A stretch of 64,000 bases of DNA from UBA6176 sp041688515 (GTDB lineage: Bacteria; Verrucomicrobiota; Verrucomicrobiia; Limisphaerales; UBA9464), in assembly GCA_041688515.1 (NCBI GenBank), contig JBDNHZ010000185.1, forward strand, positions 3,423 through 67,422. Reading direction: 5' to 3'. The translations under genes were made by a program, and so were the position numbers. Shown here one piece after another: positions 42,732 to 52,375 of this stretch. Each line of letters opens with the position of its first letter. Positions within the stretch are counted from its first letter, which is position 1. The notes beneath the pieces were generated by a model. It had not been told where the DNA came from and made no database searches. It worked only from the letters and a program-made list of their open reading frames with translations.

Positions 42732-43679
42732 TCACTGCCCCCGCCCCGTCGAGCAGTCCCCTGCCAGTTCCCGCACCCGTTGCAGGATCACCTCCGGGAG
42801 ATTGGACTCATCCCCGATGCTTCGGCTGTACCAGACCCAATGAGGGTCGCGGAACGTCGGGTTGAGCCACGGATGCATCCCCGCACTCAGACGCCGCTGA
42901 ACCTCCGCGGCATCGGCACCCAAGAGCACCGGAATGTCCTCGTAGCTGTGAAGCCCATCGCTGATGAAGAACGGCACCTGAACGATGTGGCGCGTCCCCG
43001 CCAGTCGATAGCAGTCTGCAATTCTCGGTTCCTCTTCCATGAACACTCCATGCACATCGTGGAATCGCCCGCTCGCCCGAAGCCGTTCGACCTGATCCTC
43101 GATGGCCCGACGGGAATTCTCCGAATTCCCAGTCCCATGACCTGCGATGAACACCGACAAATCCGATGGATCCGGGACTCCGTGAGGGGGGGGATTCAGC
43201 CGAACAACCTCGATCGCCCGGCGGGCGAGAATCTCGGTCATGGAAGGGTGAGTCCCCACTGGACCGCAGTAATGGACACGGTGGCGGCCAATCTGTTGGA
43301 TCCGCTCGAAGCCGGCCGCATCCGCTGACACCAGGCCCAATTCCCTAGGAATGACCTGTTCCGTGAAGTACCCCTCGGAAATGAAGAGCGGCACAACGAA
43401 CACGGTGGGATGCCATGCTCCGCGGAGGACACCGGAAATGGAGGGTTCCTGCTTCCAGTAGGCCTCCAGGACCTGGCCGAAAACTCCTCGCCTCCGAAGG
43501 GTCTCAGCGTGCTGCCGGGTGGGCGCAGACGATTCGCGGTTCAGGGTGGAACCGTGTCCGATCAGAACGACGGTGGAATCGGAAAAAATGGACGGCACGC
43601 TCGACACGATGGGCGAGAGTTGCCGGGGAGCAAGGGTCTGATTTGCCCATCCCTCTCCCCGGTCCTTGCAGAAATCCAC
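42732..43679 (-). CDS. CbiX/SirB-like sirohydrochlorin chelatase-family protein, two tandem domains
   Basis: A 315-residue protein with two repeats of the CbiX fold. The first begins STVVLIGHGSTLN (catalytic-type His in GHGS) and continues VVPLFISEGYF and PVGTHPSM. The second begins LSVFIAGHGTGN and continues QVPFFISDGLHSYEDIPVLLG. Such proteins insert Co, Ni or Fe into sirohydrochlorin-type tetrapyrroles. The annotated GTG at 43679 directly follows the ThuA stop; internal GTGs at 43607 or 43598 nearer the first conserved strand are also possible. No other siroheme or cobalamin genes are nearby. Confidence 0.82.
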   Translation of the reverse strand: MDFCKDRGEGWANQTLAPRQLSPIVSSVPSIFSDSTVVLIGHGSTLNRESSAPTRQHAETLRRRGVFGQVLEAYWKQEPSISGVLRGAWHPTVFVVPLFISEGYFTEQVIPRELGLVSADAAGFERIQQIGRHRVHYCGPVGTHPSMTEILARRAIEVVRLNPPPHGVPDPSDLSVFIAGHGTGNSENSRRAIEDQVERLRASGRFHDVHGVFMEEEPRIADCYRLAGTRHIVQVPFFISDGLHSYEDIPVLLGADAAEVQRRLSAGMHPWLNPTFRDPHWVWYSRSIGDESNLPEVILQRVRELAGDCSTGRGQ

Positions 43680-44822
43680 TTACTTCACGCCGTAGCCCAG
43701 TACCGGTTTGCCGTCGTCCTGAAGCTTACCGGTGGACCAGAGCAGTCCCCGGCTCAGGAGATCCAGAATCGCGGGATCCTGAAGCGTGTGGTTGTAATGC
43801 CCGAGAGTCGTACCAAACACCCTGCCCTTGCCAAACTGGTTGACCCACACATTCACCTCGGCGCGCTTGGTCTCATGGGACCATCCGGTGGCCAGCGCGG
43901 TCGCGGTGGGCTCAACCTTTTCGATGTGGTACAACTCTTCCTTCGGCGTCCGCCAGGTCGCCGGGAATCCGATCATGACCGGATGGGCCGGGGCGGTGTT
44001 GGTCATGGGATAGTCAAAGTGGGATCCGTGGCGATGGCTGGTGACTCCGACAAATCGGAACCAGTCGTTGGTCGGCGCTCGGTAACAGTGCATGGCGCAG
44101 TGGATGACCACCGCTGGCACGCCCTCACGATGGGGCTTCACGATCCGCTCCAGCCATTCGAGCTCCTTCTCGTCCGAGAAACATTCGTTGTGGACGATCA
44201 CATCGTATTTCCTCGCCCAGTCCTCTGTTTTGTAGACGGACACCTTGTGCTGCGTGCCGGTCTGCCCCGGATCCAGCACGATATCCCAGGTGACATTGGC
44301 GCGTTTGGAAAGGCCTTCGGTGAGAAGCGTAGACTGACCGGGATAGTCGTGGCAGCAACCGCCGGTGATCAAGAGCCCACGCAGGGGACGCACCGTTCCA
44401 GCCTTTCGTTTGTAGCTCGCCAGGAGATGGCTGTTGCCCCCATCCGAAACAAAGGTGCCTGGCCGCGTCGCCCCCTCCATGTCAGCCGCCATGCGCCAAC
44501 CGTCGGTGGTGGACTCGACAATCCCGAGGAGAGTTCGGCCAACATTCCGGCCTTCGACCTCGGTCAGGTCGATTTGGGCGGGCTTCTTGGAGGCGTCGAA
44601 CCGGACGGTTCCCTTGGCCGTGAGATCCCCCATTCGGAAGGTGTACTTCCCGTTGGAGATCTCCATTTCCGCCGAGGCAATGCTGTCATCCTCGATCACG
44701 TTGCCACCCACCTCGATCCGAGCATGGACCCAGGTACCCGCAAGGTCGGCAGATTCGATGGCAAGGGTGATCCCTGGCACCAGGGCCAAGGCAGCGATGA
44801 CGACAGCAAGAATGCGCTTCAT
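43680..44822 (-). CDS. Exported ThuA-domain protein with N-terminal lipocalin-like domain
   Basis: A protein of about 380 residues with a signal peptide (MKRILAVVIAALALVPGITLA). Residues ~25-140 look like the small beta-barrel domain often found in planctomycete and verrucomicrobial exoproteins (DLAGTWVHARIEVGG, KYTFRMGDLTAKGTVRFDASKKP). The rest is a ThuA/glutamine-amidotransferase-like fold (LLITGGCCHDYPGQ, YDVIVHNECFSDE, VPAVVIHCAMHCYR, GKGRVFGTTLGHYNHTLQDP). ThuA proteins act in disaccharide or sugar-ketone metabolism, but the exported verrucomicrobial members are uncharacterised. The ATG at 44822 starts the signal peptide; it abuts the CbiX-like gene downstream. Confidence 0.87.
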   Translation of the reverse strand: MKRILAVVIAALALVPGITLAIESADLAGTWVHARIEVGGNVIEDDSIASAEMEISNGKYTFRMGDLTAKGTVRFDASKKPAQIDLTEVEGRNVGRTLLGIVESTTDGWRMAADMEGATRPGTFVSDGGNSHLLASYKRKAGTVRPLRGLLITGGCCHDYPGQSTLLTEGLSKRANVTWDIVLDPGQTGTQHKVSVYKTEDWARKYDVIVHNECFSDEKELEWLERIVKPHREGVPAVVIHCAMHCYRAPTNDWFRFVGVTSHRHGSHFDYPMTNTAPAHPVMIGFPATWRTPKEELYHIEKVEPTATALATGWSHETKRAEVNVWVNQFGKGRVFGTTLGHYNHTLQDPAILDLLSRGLLWSTGKLQDDGKPVLGYGVK

Positions 44823-44921
44823 GGGAGTCTCGGAAGGCTGGCGAGACCGCCACACAATGAAAGCGGCAATTTTCGCGGGAAGCAGGTTTGGATGCGAACT
44901 GGAGAAATGCCACCGTGAGGG

Positions 44922-46007
44922 ATGCGAAGGTCGGCAAGTCGACGAGGCGCCGTTGCATTCCTTCTCTGGGTCCTGAGCCTGGGGCGGGTGGGTGCCGTGG
45001 TGGTCTTCGGCCCCGGAGGAGCGGACCGCAACGCCAATGCCCCTACCGGGTCCTTGGCAGACTCAGGGTGGCAGTGGACCGGCCATTTCAATGCCTTCTG
45101 CGGAGTCCCGGTGGGTCGATCGTCCTTCCTCACCGCGGCACATATCGGCGGCCAGGTGGGCGACCGATTCGACTGGCGGGGTCGTTCCTACCGGACCGTC
45201 GGGTTCGAAACCGATTCGGCATCGGATCTTCGGCTCTGGCATGTGAGCGGCGAATTCGAGGCTGCGGCCGCCGTCACCACTCAGGATCTCCGTGTCGGCG
45301 AGAGGGTGGTTCTCCTGGGTCGCGGCACCGAGCGTGGGACGCCCATCCTCGCGGATCGCGGCGACGACAGCCCGATGCTCGCGGGGTGGCGATGGGGGGC
45401 CCTGGACGGCCGACTCCGCTGGGGCACCAATGCGATCGCCCAACTGATCGACGGATCCGATATCGGGCTGTACGGACCGTTGGCCGGTTGCGCCTTCAAT
45501 GGAGGTATCGGAAACGATGAAGCCTGCATTTCGCTGGGAGATTCGGGTGGCCCGATGTTCGTCCGCCGTGGCCAGGAGTGGCAACTCGCCGCCATCCATT
45601 TCGCGGTCGAGGCCGCTTTCAACACCAGCAATTCCGGGAACGGCGATAACGGCACCTTGTTCGACTACCGCGGCCTGTATCATCGCTCGAACTCGACCTG
45701 GGAACTCGAACCCCCTGCAGGAGCTTCCCCGAAACCGTCCTCGTTCTTTTCCACTCGAATCATGCCCCGCCGCGCCTGGCTGGATGCCGCCAACGCCAAG
45801 GCACCGACTGCACCCACCCTCGAACAGGCTGCGAGCCCGGAAGGACCCTTCAGACCTGCAGTCGAAAGCGTCCATGATCCGGTGGCCCGCACCTTCACCG
45901 TGGACGCCTCGGGCGGCTCGACCTTTTTCCAACTCCGGGGGACCGCCGGATTGATGGTCGTCCAGGTGCGACTCCAGTCCGGACAAGCGGTCATCCAGTA
46001 CGACTGA
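44922..46007 (+). CDS. Secreted trypsin-like (S1) serine protease
   Basis: A 361-residue protein with a signal peptide (RRGAVAFLLWVLSLGRVGA). The chymotrypsin-fold triad is His74 (FLTAAHIGG), Asp102 (SASDLRLWHV) and Ser208 (SLGDSGGPMF). The last ~100 residues are a separate beta-rich tail (MPRRAWLDAANAKAP, then FFQLRG near the end). Its stop TGA overlaps the ATG of the next gene as TGATG, indicating translational coupling with the beta-lactamase-fold protein. Confidence 0.9.
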   Translation: MRRSASRRGAVAFLLWVLSLGRVGAVVVFGPGGADRNANAPTGSLADSGWQWTGHFNAFCGVPVGRSSFLTAAHIGGQVGDRFDWRGRSYRTVGFETDSASDLRLWHVSGEFEAAAAVTTQDLRVGERVVLLGRGTERGTPILADRGDDSPMLAGWRWGALDGRLRWGTNAIAQLIDGSDIGLYGPLAGCAFNGGIGNDEACISLGDSGGPMFVRRGQEWQLAAIHFAVEAAFNTSNSGNGDNGTLFDYRGLYHRSNSTWELEPPAGASPKPSSFFSTRIMPRRAWLDAANAKAPTAPTLEQAASPEGPFRPAVESVHDPVARTFTVDASGGSTFFQLRGTAGLMVVQVRLQSGQAVIQYD

Positions 46008-47338
46008 TGAACCCAAAATCCCATCGCCCACGCCTCCACTGCGTCCTCCTGCTCATCGGCTGCCTCCTGCAAGGACTGGCTCAGAGGGCCGACGAAATCC
46101 GGTTCCCCGTGAGCTTCAATTCGATCTATCGGCTCGAAGGAACATCCGATGGGGGCGCATGGCACGTTCTCGAGCCCGCGATCCTGGGACGGGCCTCCGA
46201 CTGGGTTCGGCCTCGGCGCGAACTGCCCGACGGCATCGGCGAGATTCGACTGGTCCCGGAGTTGGTCGCCGATCTCCGGCCCATGCTCGAAAAGCTACGG
46301 GAAAAATACCGTGTCCCCGCGCTCGGCGCCCTCCTGATTCGATCCAACCAAGTCATCGCAGCAGGCGTGGTGGGGATCCGGGTCGAGGGCACCGACGCAC
46401 CCGCCATGTTGGGAGACACCTGGCATCACGGGTCACTGACCAAATCGATGACGGCGACCCTTGCTGCCACTTTGGTCGAAGAGGGGCGCCTCGCTTGGAC
46501 AAATACGATGGGCGGAATCCTGGGGCCAAAGGTCCCTGGCATGCACCCCGATTGGAGGGACGTCACTCTGAGCCAACTCCTACGGCACCGCAGCGGCGCG
46601 CCCGATCAGGATTACCTGGTCCAAAAGAGCATCTGGCCAGCGATCTGGATAAACCGGGGCCCAATCCAAGATCGGCGACTGCACTGGTTGACCGCCGTCA
46701 CGACCAATGCGCCCGCTGCCAAGCCCGGCATGAGCTATATCTATTCGAACTCCGGATACGTCTTCGCCGGCATGATGCTGGAGGCCGTCACCGGAGAAAC
46801 GTGGGAAGACCTGATGCGGGCACGGATCTTTCGCCCACTAGGCATGTCCACAGCCGGCTTTGGCCCACCAGGCGAACGTGGGCGAACCAACCAGCCCTGG
46901 GGTCACCAGTGGATCGCCGACAAACCCGTGGGCACGCCACCCGGTCGCTTCGCGGACAATCCAGCGGCCCTGGGACCTGCGGGAACGGTTCACGCTTCGC
47001 TGTTCGACCTAGCCAAGTACCTGATGTGCCACGCCCGCCAGGGCAACGGAGAAGGAGTGCGACTCCTTTCTCCCGAAACCTTCCACCGACTCCATGAGCC
47101 CGAGCCGGGGGAGACCTACGCCTTTGGCTGGTGGACCAGCCATCGGGCCTGGGCCGGAGGCAGCGTCCTGAACCACACGGGATCAAATACCCAGTGGTTC
47201 AGCAACGCCTGGATCGCACCGAAAAAACAGGCTGCCTTGATCGTGGTCACCAACGTGGGCGACGGCCCCGCAAAAGCCGCCTTCGGCGTCACCGATGAAG
47301 TGTTGTCCCGGATGATTGCGAGTTACCTCGGTCGATGA
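46007..47338 (+). CDS. Exported beta-lactamase/PBP-fold serine hydrolase
   Basis: A 443-residue protein with a signal peptide (LHCVLLLIGCLLQGLAQ). Class C beta-lactamase-like motifs are S143-L-T-K146 in HGSLTKSMTA, the Tyr-x-Asn motif Y246SN in YIYSNSGYVFAG, and a C-terminal HTGSN in place of KTG. An extra ~70 residues precede the hydrolase fold. Members act as esterases, D-aminopeptidases or transpeptidase-like enzymes, so antibiotic resistance should not be assumed. The start overlaps the protease stop, and the stop is immediately followed by the CotH-type gene. Confidence 0.9.
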   Translation: MNPKSHRPRLHCVLLLIGCLLQGLAQRADEIRFPVSFNSIYRLEGTSDGGAWHVLEPAILGRASDWVRPRRELPDGIGEIRLVPELVADLRPMLEKLREKYRVPALGALLIRSNQVIAAGVVGIRVEGTDAPAMLGDTWHHGSLTKSMTATLAATLVEEGRLAWTNTMGGILGPKVPGMHPDWRDVTLSQLLRHRSGAPDQDYLVQKSIWPAIWINRGPIQDRRLHWLTAVTTNAPAAKPGMSYIYSNSGYVFAGMMLEAVTGETWEDLMRARIFRPLGMSTAGFGPPGERGRTNQPWGHQWIADKPVGTPPGRFADNPAALGPAGTVHASLFDLAKYLMCHARQGNGEGVRLLSPETFHRLHEPEPGETYAFGWWTSHRAWAGGSVLNHTGSNTQWFSNAWIAPKKQAALIVVTNVGDGPAKAAFGVTDEVLSRMIASYLGR

Positions 47339-50300
47339 ATGAATTCGTGGCAGCGAATCTGCTGCAAGGCTCTCATTCCACTTGTTTTCGGATTTAGTCT
47401 GGCCGGCGTCACTCCTCCACATTCCATGTCTATGCAACTCTTCCTTCTCCGACTCCTGAAGGTCCTTGCGGCGCTGAGCTGCTCCGCGTTCGGGCGGGCC
47501 GCAATCGTCATCAATGAGATCCACCCGTCACCCGACGTGGCTCAGGAGCGGGTCGAATTCATCGAACTCTTCAATGACGACAACCAACCGGCCCAACTCG
47601 ATGGCTGGCGCGTCACCCGCGGAATAGAGTTTATCTTTCCCACCGGAACCACCATCGCTCCCAACGGATTCCTCGTTCTTGCTCAGGATCCGTCCGCCCT
47701 TGCCCTGAAATTCGGGCTCTCCGGGGCCGCGGGCCCTTGGACCGGTCGCTTGTCGGGACGAGGCGAGACAATCGAATTGATTCATTCCGACGGAACCGTG
47801 ATCGACCGTGTGAACTTCGAATTAGGTTTCCCGTGGCCTACCGTGGGCGGCTCCTCTGGGAATTCGATGGAACTCATTCATCCCTCGCTCGACAACACCC
47901 TTGGCGGCAGCTGGCGGTCTTCGATCGCACCCGAATCTGGCCTCCCAGATCAAAGCCTGATCGAAGCCGCGTCATCCTGGCGCTACCTCAAGGGCTCTGC
48001 GGAGCCGTCCATGATCACCGGTGCGTGGCGATTGCCAGAATTCAACGACTCCGCCTGGACGGTCGGGCCCGGACCAGTCGGGTACGACCCCGATGTCCTC
48101 GGAGTCGCCACCACCGGGGGATCGCGCCTCACGGACATGCGTGGGAACTACACCACGTTCTATCTGCGCCAAGATTTCAGCGCGGTCTCGCCGGAGACCT
48201 ATGGCCGGATCCGTCTGGAAGCTTTGTTCGACGATGGTTTCAAGGCGTGGATCAACGGGCACCTCCTGTTCACCGACGCACTTCCGAACCCCGAAACGGC
48301 CTTCAACGCCACCAGCACCAGCGGGCGAGAGAACAATAGCTATCAGGTATTCGAAGCCACAATCCCCGTAGGGTTGCTCCGCCCGACCGGCAATATCCTG
48401 GCCGTCCAAGTCGCCAACTCCAGCCTGGGCGACAGCTCTGACTGCTTCTTCGACTGTCGCTTGCGCCTGCTCGGAAATACCGCCGGACAAGGACCAACCC
48501 CCGGTCGAGTCAACCGGGCGTTTTCCACCAACGCGCCCCCAGCCCTGCGGCAGGTCGTCCATCAACCGAAATCGCCACGCTCTCAGCAAGCGGTCATCAT
48601 TACTATCAAGGCCACCGATCCCGACGGAATCACATCGCTGGTCCTCGAGTACCAGGTGGTCAAACCCGGAGAGTATATCCGAGTTGACAGCCCCGGGTAC
48701 GCCTCCAATTGGTCCACGGTACCCATGAACGATACCGCCGCTTCCCCCGACACAATCGCCAACGATGGCATCTACAGTGCGCTTCTGCCGGGTGACATTC
48801 AGGAACATCGGAGTCTCGTTCGATACCGCATTCGGGCCACTGACTCCAAGGGTGCCACGGTCCAAGTCCCCTATTCCGATGACGATGCGAAAAACTTTGC
48901 CTACTTTGTTTACGATGGAGTCCCGGCCTGGAGTGGTGCGGTACGACCGGGCGTTCCCGGCGATCCCGGCAGGATGTTCACCGTCCAGACCAACGAAATG
49001 AACCGGTTGCCTGTCTACCATCTGCTCGCCCAGCGGAAGGACGTGGAGGATGCCACCTGGCGGGACCGAAGCCGCGGCGACGAGTACTTCTGGCGTGGGA
49101 CGCTGGTCTACGAGGAGGAGGTATATGAAAACATCCGATTTCGCCCACGAGGGGGCGTCTGGCGATATGCAATGGGCAAAAACATGTGGAAATTCGACTT
49201 CACTCAGGGACACGACTTCCGCGGTCGCGACAACTGGGGCCGCCGCTTCAACGCCGATTGGACCAAACTCAATCTGGGTTCCGCCATCCAGCAGGGCGAC
49301 TACCTGCATCGTGGAGAGCATGGAATGTTTGAAAGCGTCGGGTTCCGACTATTCCAACTCACAGGCGCTACAGGATGCGATACTGCCTACGTACAATTCC
49401 GAATCGTAGATGCCGTGGACGAAGCACCGGCGGGTGCCCAGTACGCTGGGGACTTCTGGGGTGTTTATCTGGCCGTCGAGCAACCCGACGGACGCTATCT
49501 GGAATCCCACGGCCTCGCCGACGGAAATCTCTACAAAATGGAAGGTGGATTCGGAGACCCGAATAATCTGGGCCCTGACGGGCCTGTAGATTCCAGTGAT
49601 CTCTCCACATTCATTACACAGTACAATGGGTCACCCTCAGAATCGTGGTGGAGTACGAATTTCAATCTGACCAGCTATTACAACTACCAAGCGATCGTAC
49701 AGGCGATCCATCACTACGACATCGCAGACGGAAAGAATTACTACTACTACCGCAACCCTGAAACCAGACGCTGGCAAGTAGTGCCGTGGGACCTCGACCT
49801 CACCTGGTCGGACAATATGTATCGCGGAGGCCAAACCGGCGGAGATGATCCATTCAAGAGTCGGGTATTGAACAATTTCAACTGGACCAATCCACGCCTT
49901 CCAAACATTGCCCTGGAGTTCCGGAATCGCGTTCGAGAGATCCGAGATCTGCTCTGGAACAGCGATGAAGCATTTCGACTGCTGGACGAACATTCGCGAC
50001 TGCTTCGCGGCCCCAATCAGTGGAGTCTGATCGATGCCGATCGGGCTCAATGGGACTACAACCCGATCATGGCGGATGGCTCTTTGGTCAACACTTCAAA
50101 GGCAGGGCGAGGACGCTACTATCAATCTGGCGTTGGAACCAGGGACTTTTCCGGGATGGTCGCAAAGATGCGCAACTACGTGACCTACCGCGCATCCAAT
50201 GCCGTCTTTTCTCTGGATACCATGGCCGCGGAATCAACCCGACCTCAGACTCCTATGATTGCCTATTCCGGTGCCGAAGGCCAGCCGGTGGATCAGTTAA

Positions 50301-51295
50301 AGTTCACCGTCTCCCCCTATTCTGGGGCCAGCGCACGCGCTGCGGTGCGCTGGCGCATCGCCGAGATCTCGCGACCCGGGCATCCGGCCTATGACCCGAC
50401 CAAACCCCTGCCCTATGAAATTCAAGCGACAGTTGAATCCGGCAATTTACCACCGACGACTGCCACATGGGTGCCGCCTACCGGAAACCTTAGAACAGGA
50501 CGACTCTACCGAGCTAGAGCCCAGTTTCTCGATATCGTTGGAAGAACAAGCAATTGGTCGTTGCCAGTGGAATTTACCGCAGGTGAACCGATGGAAGCAT
50601 CGAATCTGACAACTGACCTGAAGGTTACAGAGCTCATGTACAACCCGCCCGAGGATGGATTTGAATTTCTGGAGCTTCACAATGCTCATCCCTACCGCCG
50701 TTTGGATTTGTCCGGATCCCGGTTTACTTCGGGAGTCAGCTTTGAGTTCCCGTCCGGAACAATCTTGGAGCCTGGTGAGTATGCGCTGCTGCTGCGGACG
50801 ACGAATTCAGCCGCCTTTCGGCTGGCCTACCAGCTCCCGGAGTCTATCAGAATTCTTGGAACCTATTCCGGAGCTCTGGCCAATGGGGGTGAGACATTGA
50901 CGATTCGAGCCGCCGCTGGTTCAACGAACCAGGTTACTCTCACCTATTCGAGCGCGCCACCCTGGCCAGCCAATGCCAATGGAAATGGCTGGTCTCTGGT
51001 CCCACTCGAAGCCGGCTCCGGCACACCATCCGAACCGAACTTCTGGCGGGCGAGCTTCGGTCGAGGCGGATCTCCAGGCGGACCCGATTCACTCACGATT
51101 TCCGCTATCCGCCGTGTTCCTGGTGGCCTCGAACTCCGGTTCAACAGTATCGATCCCGGAGTCCGAACTTGGGTGTCCCAAGATCTCCTTATATGGTCCC
51201 AATTGGACGGCATTGCCGGGCCCGGCCGGGTCATGATTCCTGACCGCCTCGACGGGGCTTCCGGATTTGTCCGACTCCAACTGGATGTTCGATGA
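47339..51295 (+). CDS. CotH-kinase/lamin-tail-domain exoprotein
   Basis: A 1318-residue protein. An N-terminal lamin-tail domain (IVINEIHPSPDVAQERVEFIEL, about 55-175) is followed by a beta-sandwich (~210-390) and a CotH-like protein-kinase domain (~550-930) with FRPRGGVWRY, GVYLAVEQPDGRYLE near 708 and WDLDLTW with Asp818/Asp820 as likely metal-binding residues. A second lamin-tail domain (LKVTELMYNPPEDGFEFLEL, about 1094-1215) precedes the end. CotH proteins phosphorylate spore-coat or surface proteins. Two signal-like hydrophobic stretches are present because the frame starts 87 bases before an ATG at 47426 (MSMQLFLLRLLKVLAAL), which may be the real start. Confidence 0.9.
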   Translation: MNSWQRICCKALIPLVFGFSLAGVTPPHSMSMQLFLLRLLKVLAALSCSAFGRAAIVINEIHPSPDVAQERVEFIELFNDDNQPAQLDGWRVTRGIEFIFPTGTTIAPNGFLVLAQDPSALALKFGLSGAAGPWTGRLSGRGETIELIHSDGTVIDRVNFELGFPWPTVGGSSGNSMELIHPSLDNTLGGSWRSSIAPESGLPDQSLIEAASSWRYLKGSAEPSMITGAWRLPEFNDSAWTVGPGPVGYDPDVLGVATTGGSRLTDMRGNYTTFYLRQDFSAVSPETYGRIRLEALFDDGFKAWINGHLLFTDALPNPETAFNATSTSGRENNSYQVFEATIPVGLLRPTGNILAVQVANSSLGDSSDCFFDCRLRLLGNTAGQGPTPGRVNRAFSTNAPPALRQVVHQPKSPRSQQAVIITIKATDPDGITSLVLEYQVVKPGEYIRVDSPGYASNWSTVPMNDTAASPDTIANDGIYSALLPGDIQEHRSLVRYRIRATDSKGATVQVPYSDDDAKNFAYFVYDGVPAWSGAVRPGVPGDPGRMFTVQTNEMNRLPVYHLLAQRKDVEDATWRDRSRGDEYFWRGTLVYEEEVYENIRFRPRGGVWRYAMGKNMWKFDFTQGHDFRGRDNWGRRFNADWTKLNLGSAIQQGDYLHRGEHGMFESVGFRLFQLTGATGCDTAYVQFRIVDAVDEAPAGAQYAGDFWGVYLAVEQPDGRYLESHGLADGNLYKMEGGFGDPNNLGPDGPVDSSDLSTFITQYNGSPSESWWSTNFNLTSYYNYQAIVQAIHHYDIADGKNYYYYRNPETRRWQVVPWDLDLTWSDNMYRGGQTGGDDPFKSRVLNNFNWTNPRLPNIALEFRNRVREIRDLLWNSDEAFRLLDEHSRLLRGPNQWSLIDADRAQWDYNPIMADGSLVNTSKAGRGRYYQSGVGTRDFSGMVAKMRNYVTYRASNAVFSLDTMAAESTRPQTPMIAYSGAEGQPVDQLKFTVSPYSGASARAAVRWRIAEISRPGHPAYDPTKPLPYEIQATVESGNLPPTTATWVPPTGNLRTGRLYRARAQFLDIVGRTSNWSLPVEFTAGEPMEASNLTTDLKVTELMYNPPEDGFEFLELHNAHPYRRLDLSGSRFTSGVSFEFPSGTILEPGEYALLLRTTNSAAFRLAYQLPESIRILGTYSGALANGGETLTIRAAAGSTNQVTLTYSSAPPWPANANGNGWSLVPLEAGSGTPSEPNFWRASFGRGGSPGGPDSLTISAIRRVPGGLELRFNSIDPGVRTWVSQDLLIWSQLDGIAGPGRVMIPDRLDGASGFVRLQLDVR

Positions 51296-51319
51296 CTGGA
51301 TCTGGACGGGTTCCAGAAA

Positions 51320-52261
51320 CTACGCGCAAGGCGATTCCAATAGCCGGAAGTCGCCATGGTCGGCATCCAACCGCGCCATTACTCCCCATGGCAGACTCCG
51401 CTTTCGCACTTCGTGCCCATAGGCGTAGCTGCGAACACAAGGCACCCGGAGATCCTCCAAGAGCTCACGGAGGATTGTCGGGAGGTCATGAAACGACTTT
51501 TCCGGGTCGGCCGGTCTGCACTCGGTGAATTGCCCAAGCACCAATCCCGCGATTTCTCCAAGCACTCCAGAAAGGCGCAACTGCACGATCATTCGATCCA
51601 ATCGGTGTAAATGCTCATGGATGTCTTCCAGCACCAAGATCGCTCCGCGGAGATCGGGGAGATAGGGAGTTCCAAACAGCGACATCACCAACGAGAAGCA
51701 TCCCCCCATTAGACGTCCCTCCGCGACGCCTCCCTGAATCGGGATCCAGGGAGAATCCGCTGGATTGGAAAGCTCCAGGCCAGCTTCGTCCCCCGTCACC
51801 AAGGACCAGAAGTGCCGATCGGTAAATGGATCCGGCACACCACGGAACTCCACACCGGCCATGGGCCCCGATACCGTTTCCACTCCCGCCTTAGCCATCA
51901 TCCCCATCTGGAGGGCCGTGAGGTCGCTGTAGCCCACCACCCATTTCGGATCCGATCGGATAGCGCTGTAGTCAACTCCAGGTAGCAGGCGCCCGCATCC
52001 GTACCCTCCACGGACTGCCATGAGCATTCGAATTTCCGGATCCCGAAGGAACGCGTTCAGATCCGCCAAGCGCTCCTGATCGGTACCTGCAAAGGTACCA
52101 TGGCTCGATCGAACATGAGCCCCCAGACGCACGCGATACCCCCTGGCCTCTAGGGCTCGGGCTCCAAAGTCGATCCGATCCGCAGGGACAGGCGCGCCCG
52201 CAGGACAAAAGAGTCCGATCGTCTGCCCTGACTGCAAGGCCTGCGGCTTGAGCAACGTCAC
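51320..52261 (-). CDS. ldcA: LD-carboxypeptidase (peptidase S66 family)
   Basis: A 313-residue cytoplasmic enzyme cleaving the terminal D-Ala from recycled murein tetrapeptides. The S66 triad is Ser112 (VVGYSDLTAL), Glu212 (ILVLEDI) and His283 (YAYGHEVRK), and the MAVRGGYGCGRLLPGVDY segment is family-typical. The start is the GTG at 52261, with a TTG two codons later as an alternative. The gene is convergent with the CotH-type gene and lies just downstream of the rpoC terminator in the same orientation, so it needs its own promoter. Confidence 0.93.
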   Translation of the reverse strand: MTLLKPQALQSGQTIGLFCPAGAPVPADRIDFGARALEARGYRVRLGAHVRSSHGTFAGTDQERLADLNAFLRDPEIRMLMAVRGGYGCGRLLPGVDYSAIRSDPKWVVGYSDLTALQMGMMAKAGVETVSGPMAGVEFRGVPDPFTDRHFWSLVTGDEAGLELSNPADSPWIPIQGGVAEGRLMGGCFSLVMSLFGTPYLPDLRGAILVLEDIHEHLHRLDRMIVQLRLSGVLGEIAGLVLGQFTECRPADPEKSFHDLPTILRELLEDLRVPCVRSYAYGHEVRKRSLPWGVMARLDADHGDFRLLESPCA

Positions 52262-52321
52262 TCGGACATACTGGCCTTACGACCGGTTCAAGTCATCTGT
52301 GAAGCAGGACACCGATTGACG

Positions 52322-52348
52322 AAAAAGGGGCGCCCTGGAGGGCGCCCC
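52322..52348 (-). terminator. Intrinsic terminator of the rpoBC operon
   Basis: GGGGCGCCC (52327-52335) and GGGCGCCCC (52340-52348) form a perfect 9-bp GC-rich stem with a 4-base loop. On the minus strand it is followed by TTTTT (52322-52326). It lies 27 bases beyond the rpoC stop. Confidence 0.93.
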
Positions 52349-52375
52349 TGTTGGCTTAGGTCGATGTATTTTAGA

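Noticed and set aside
43410..44918. 502-codon plus-strand frame opposite the ThuA gene
   Set aside because: No family similarity; the minus strand encodes a signal peptide and a ThuA fold.
46007..47338. Antibiotic-resistance beta-lactamase
   Set aside because: The SxxK and YxN motifs are shared by esterases and peptidases, and the third motif is HTG rather than KTG; context is a secreted-enzyme operon.
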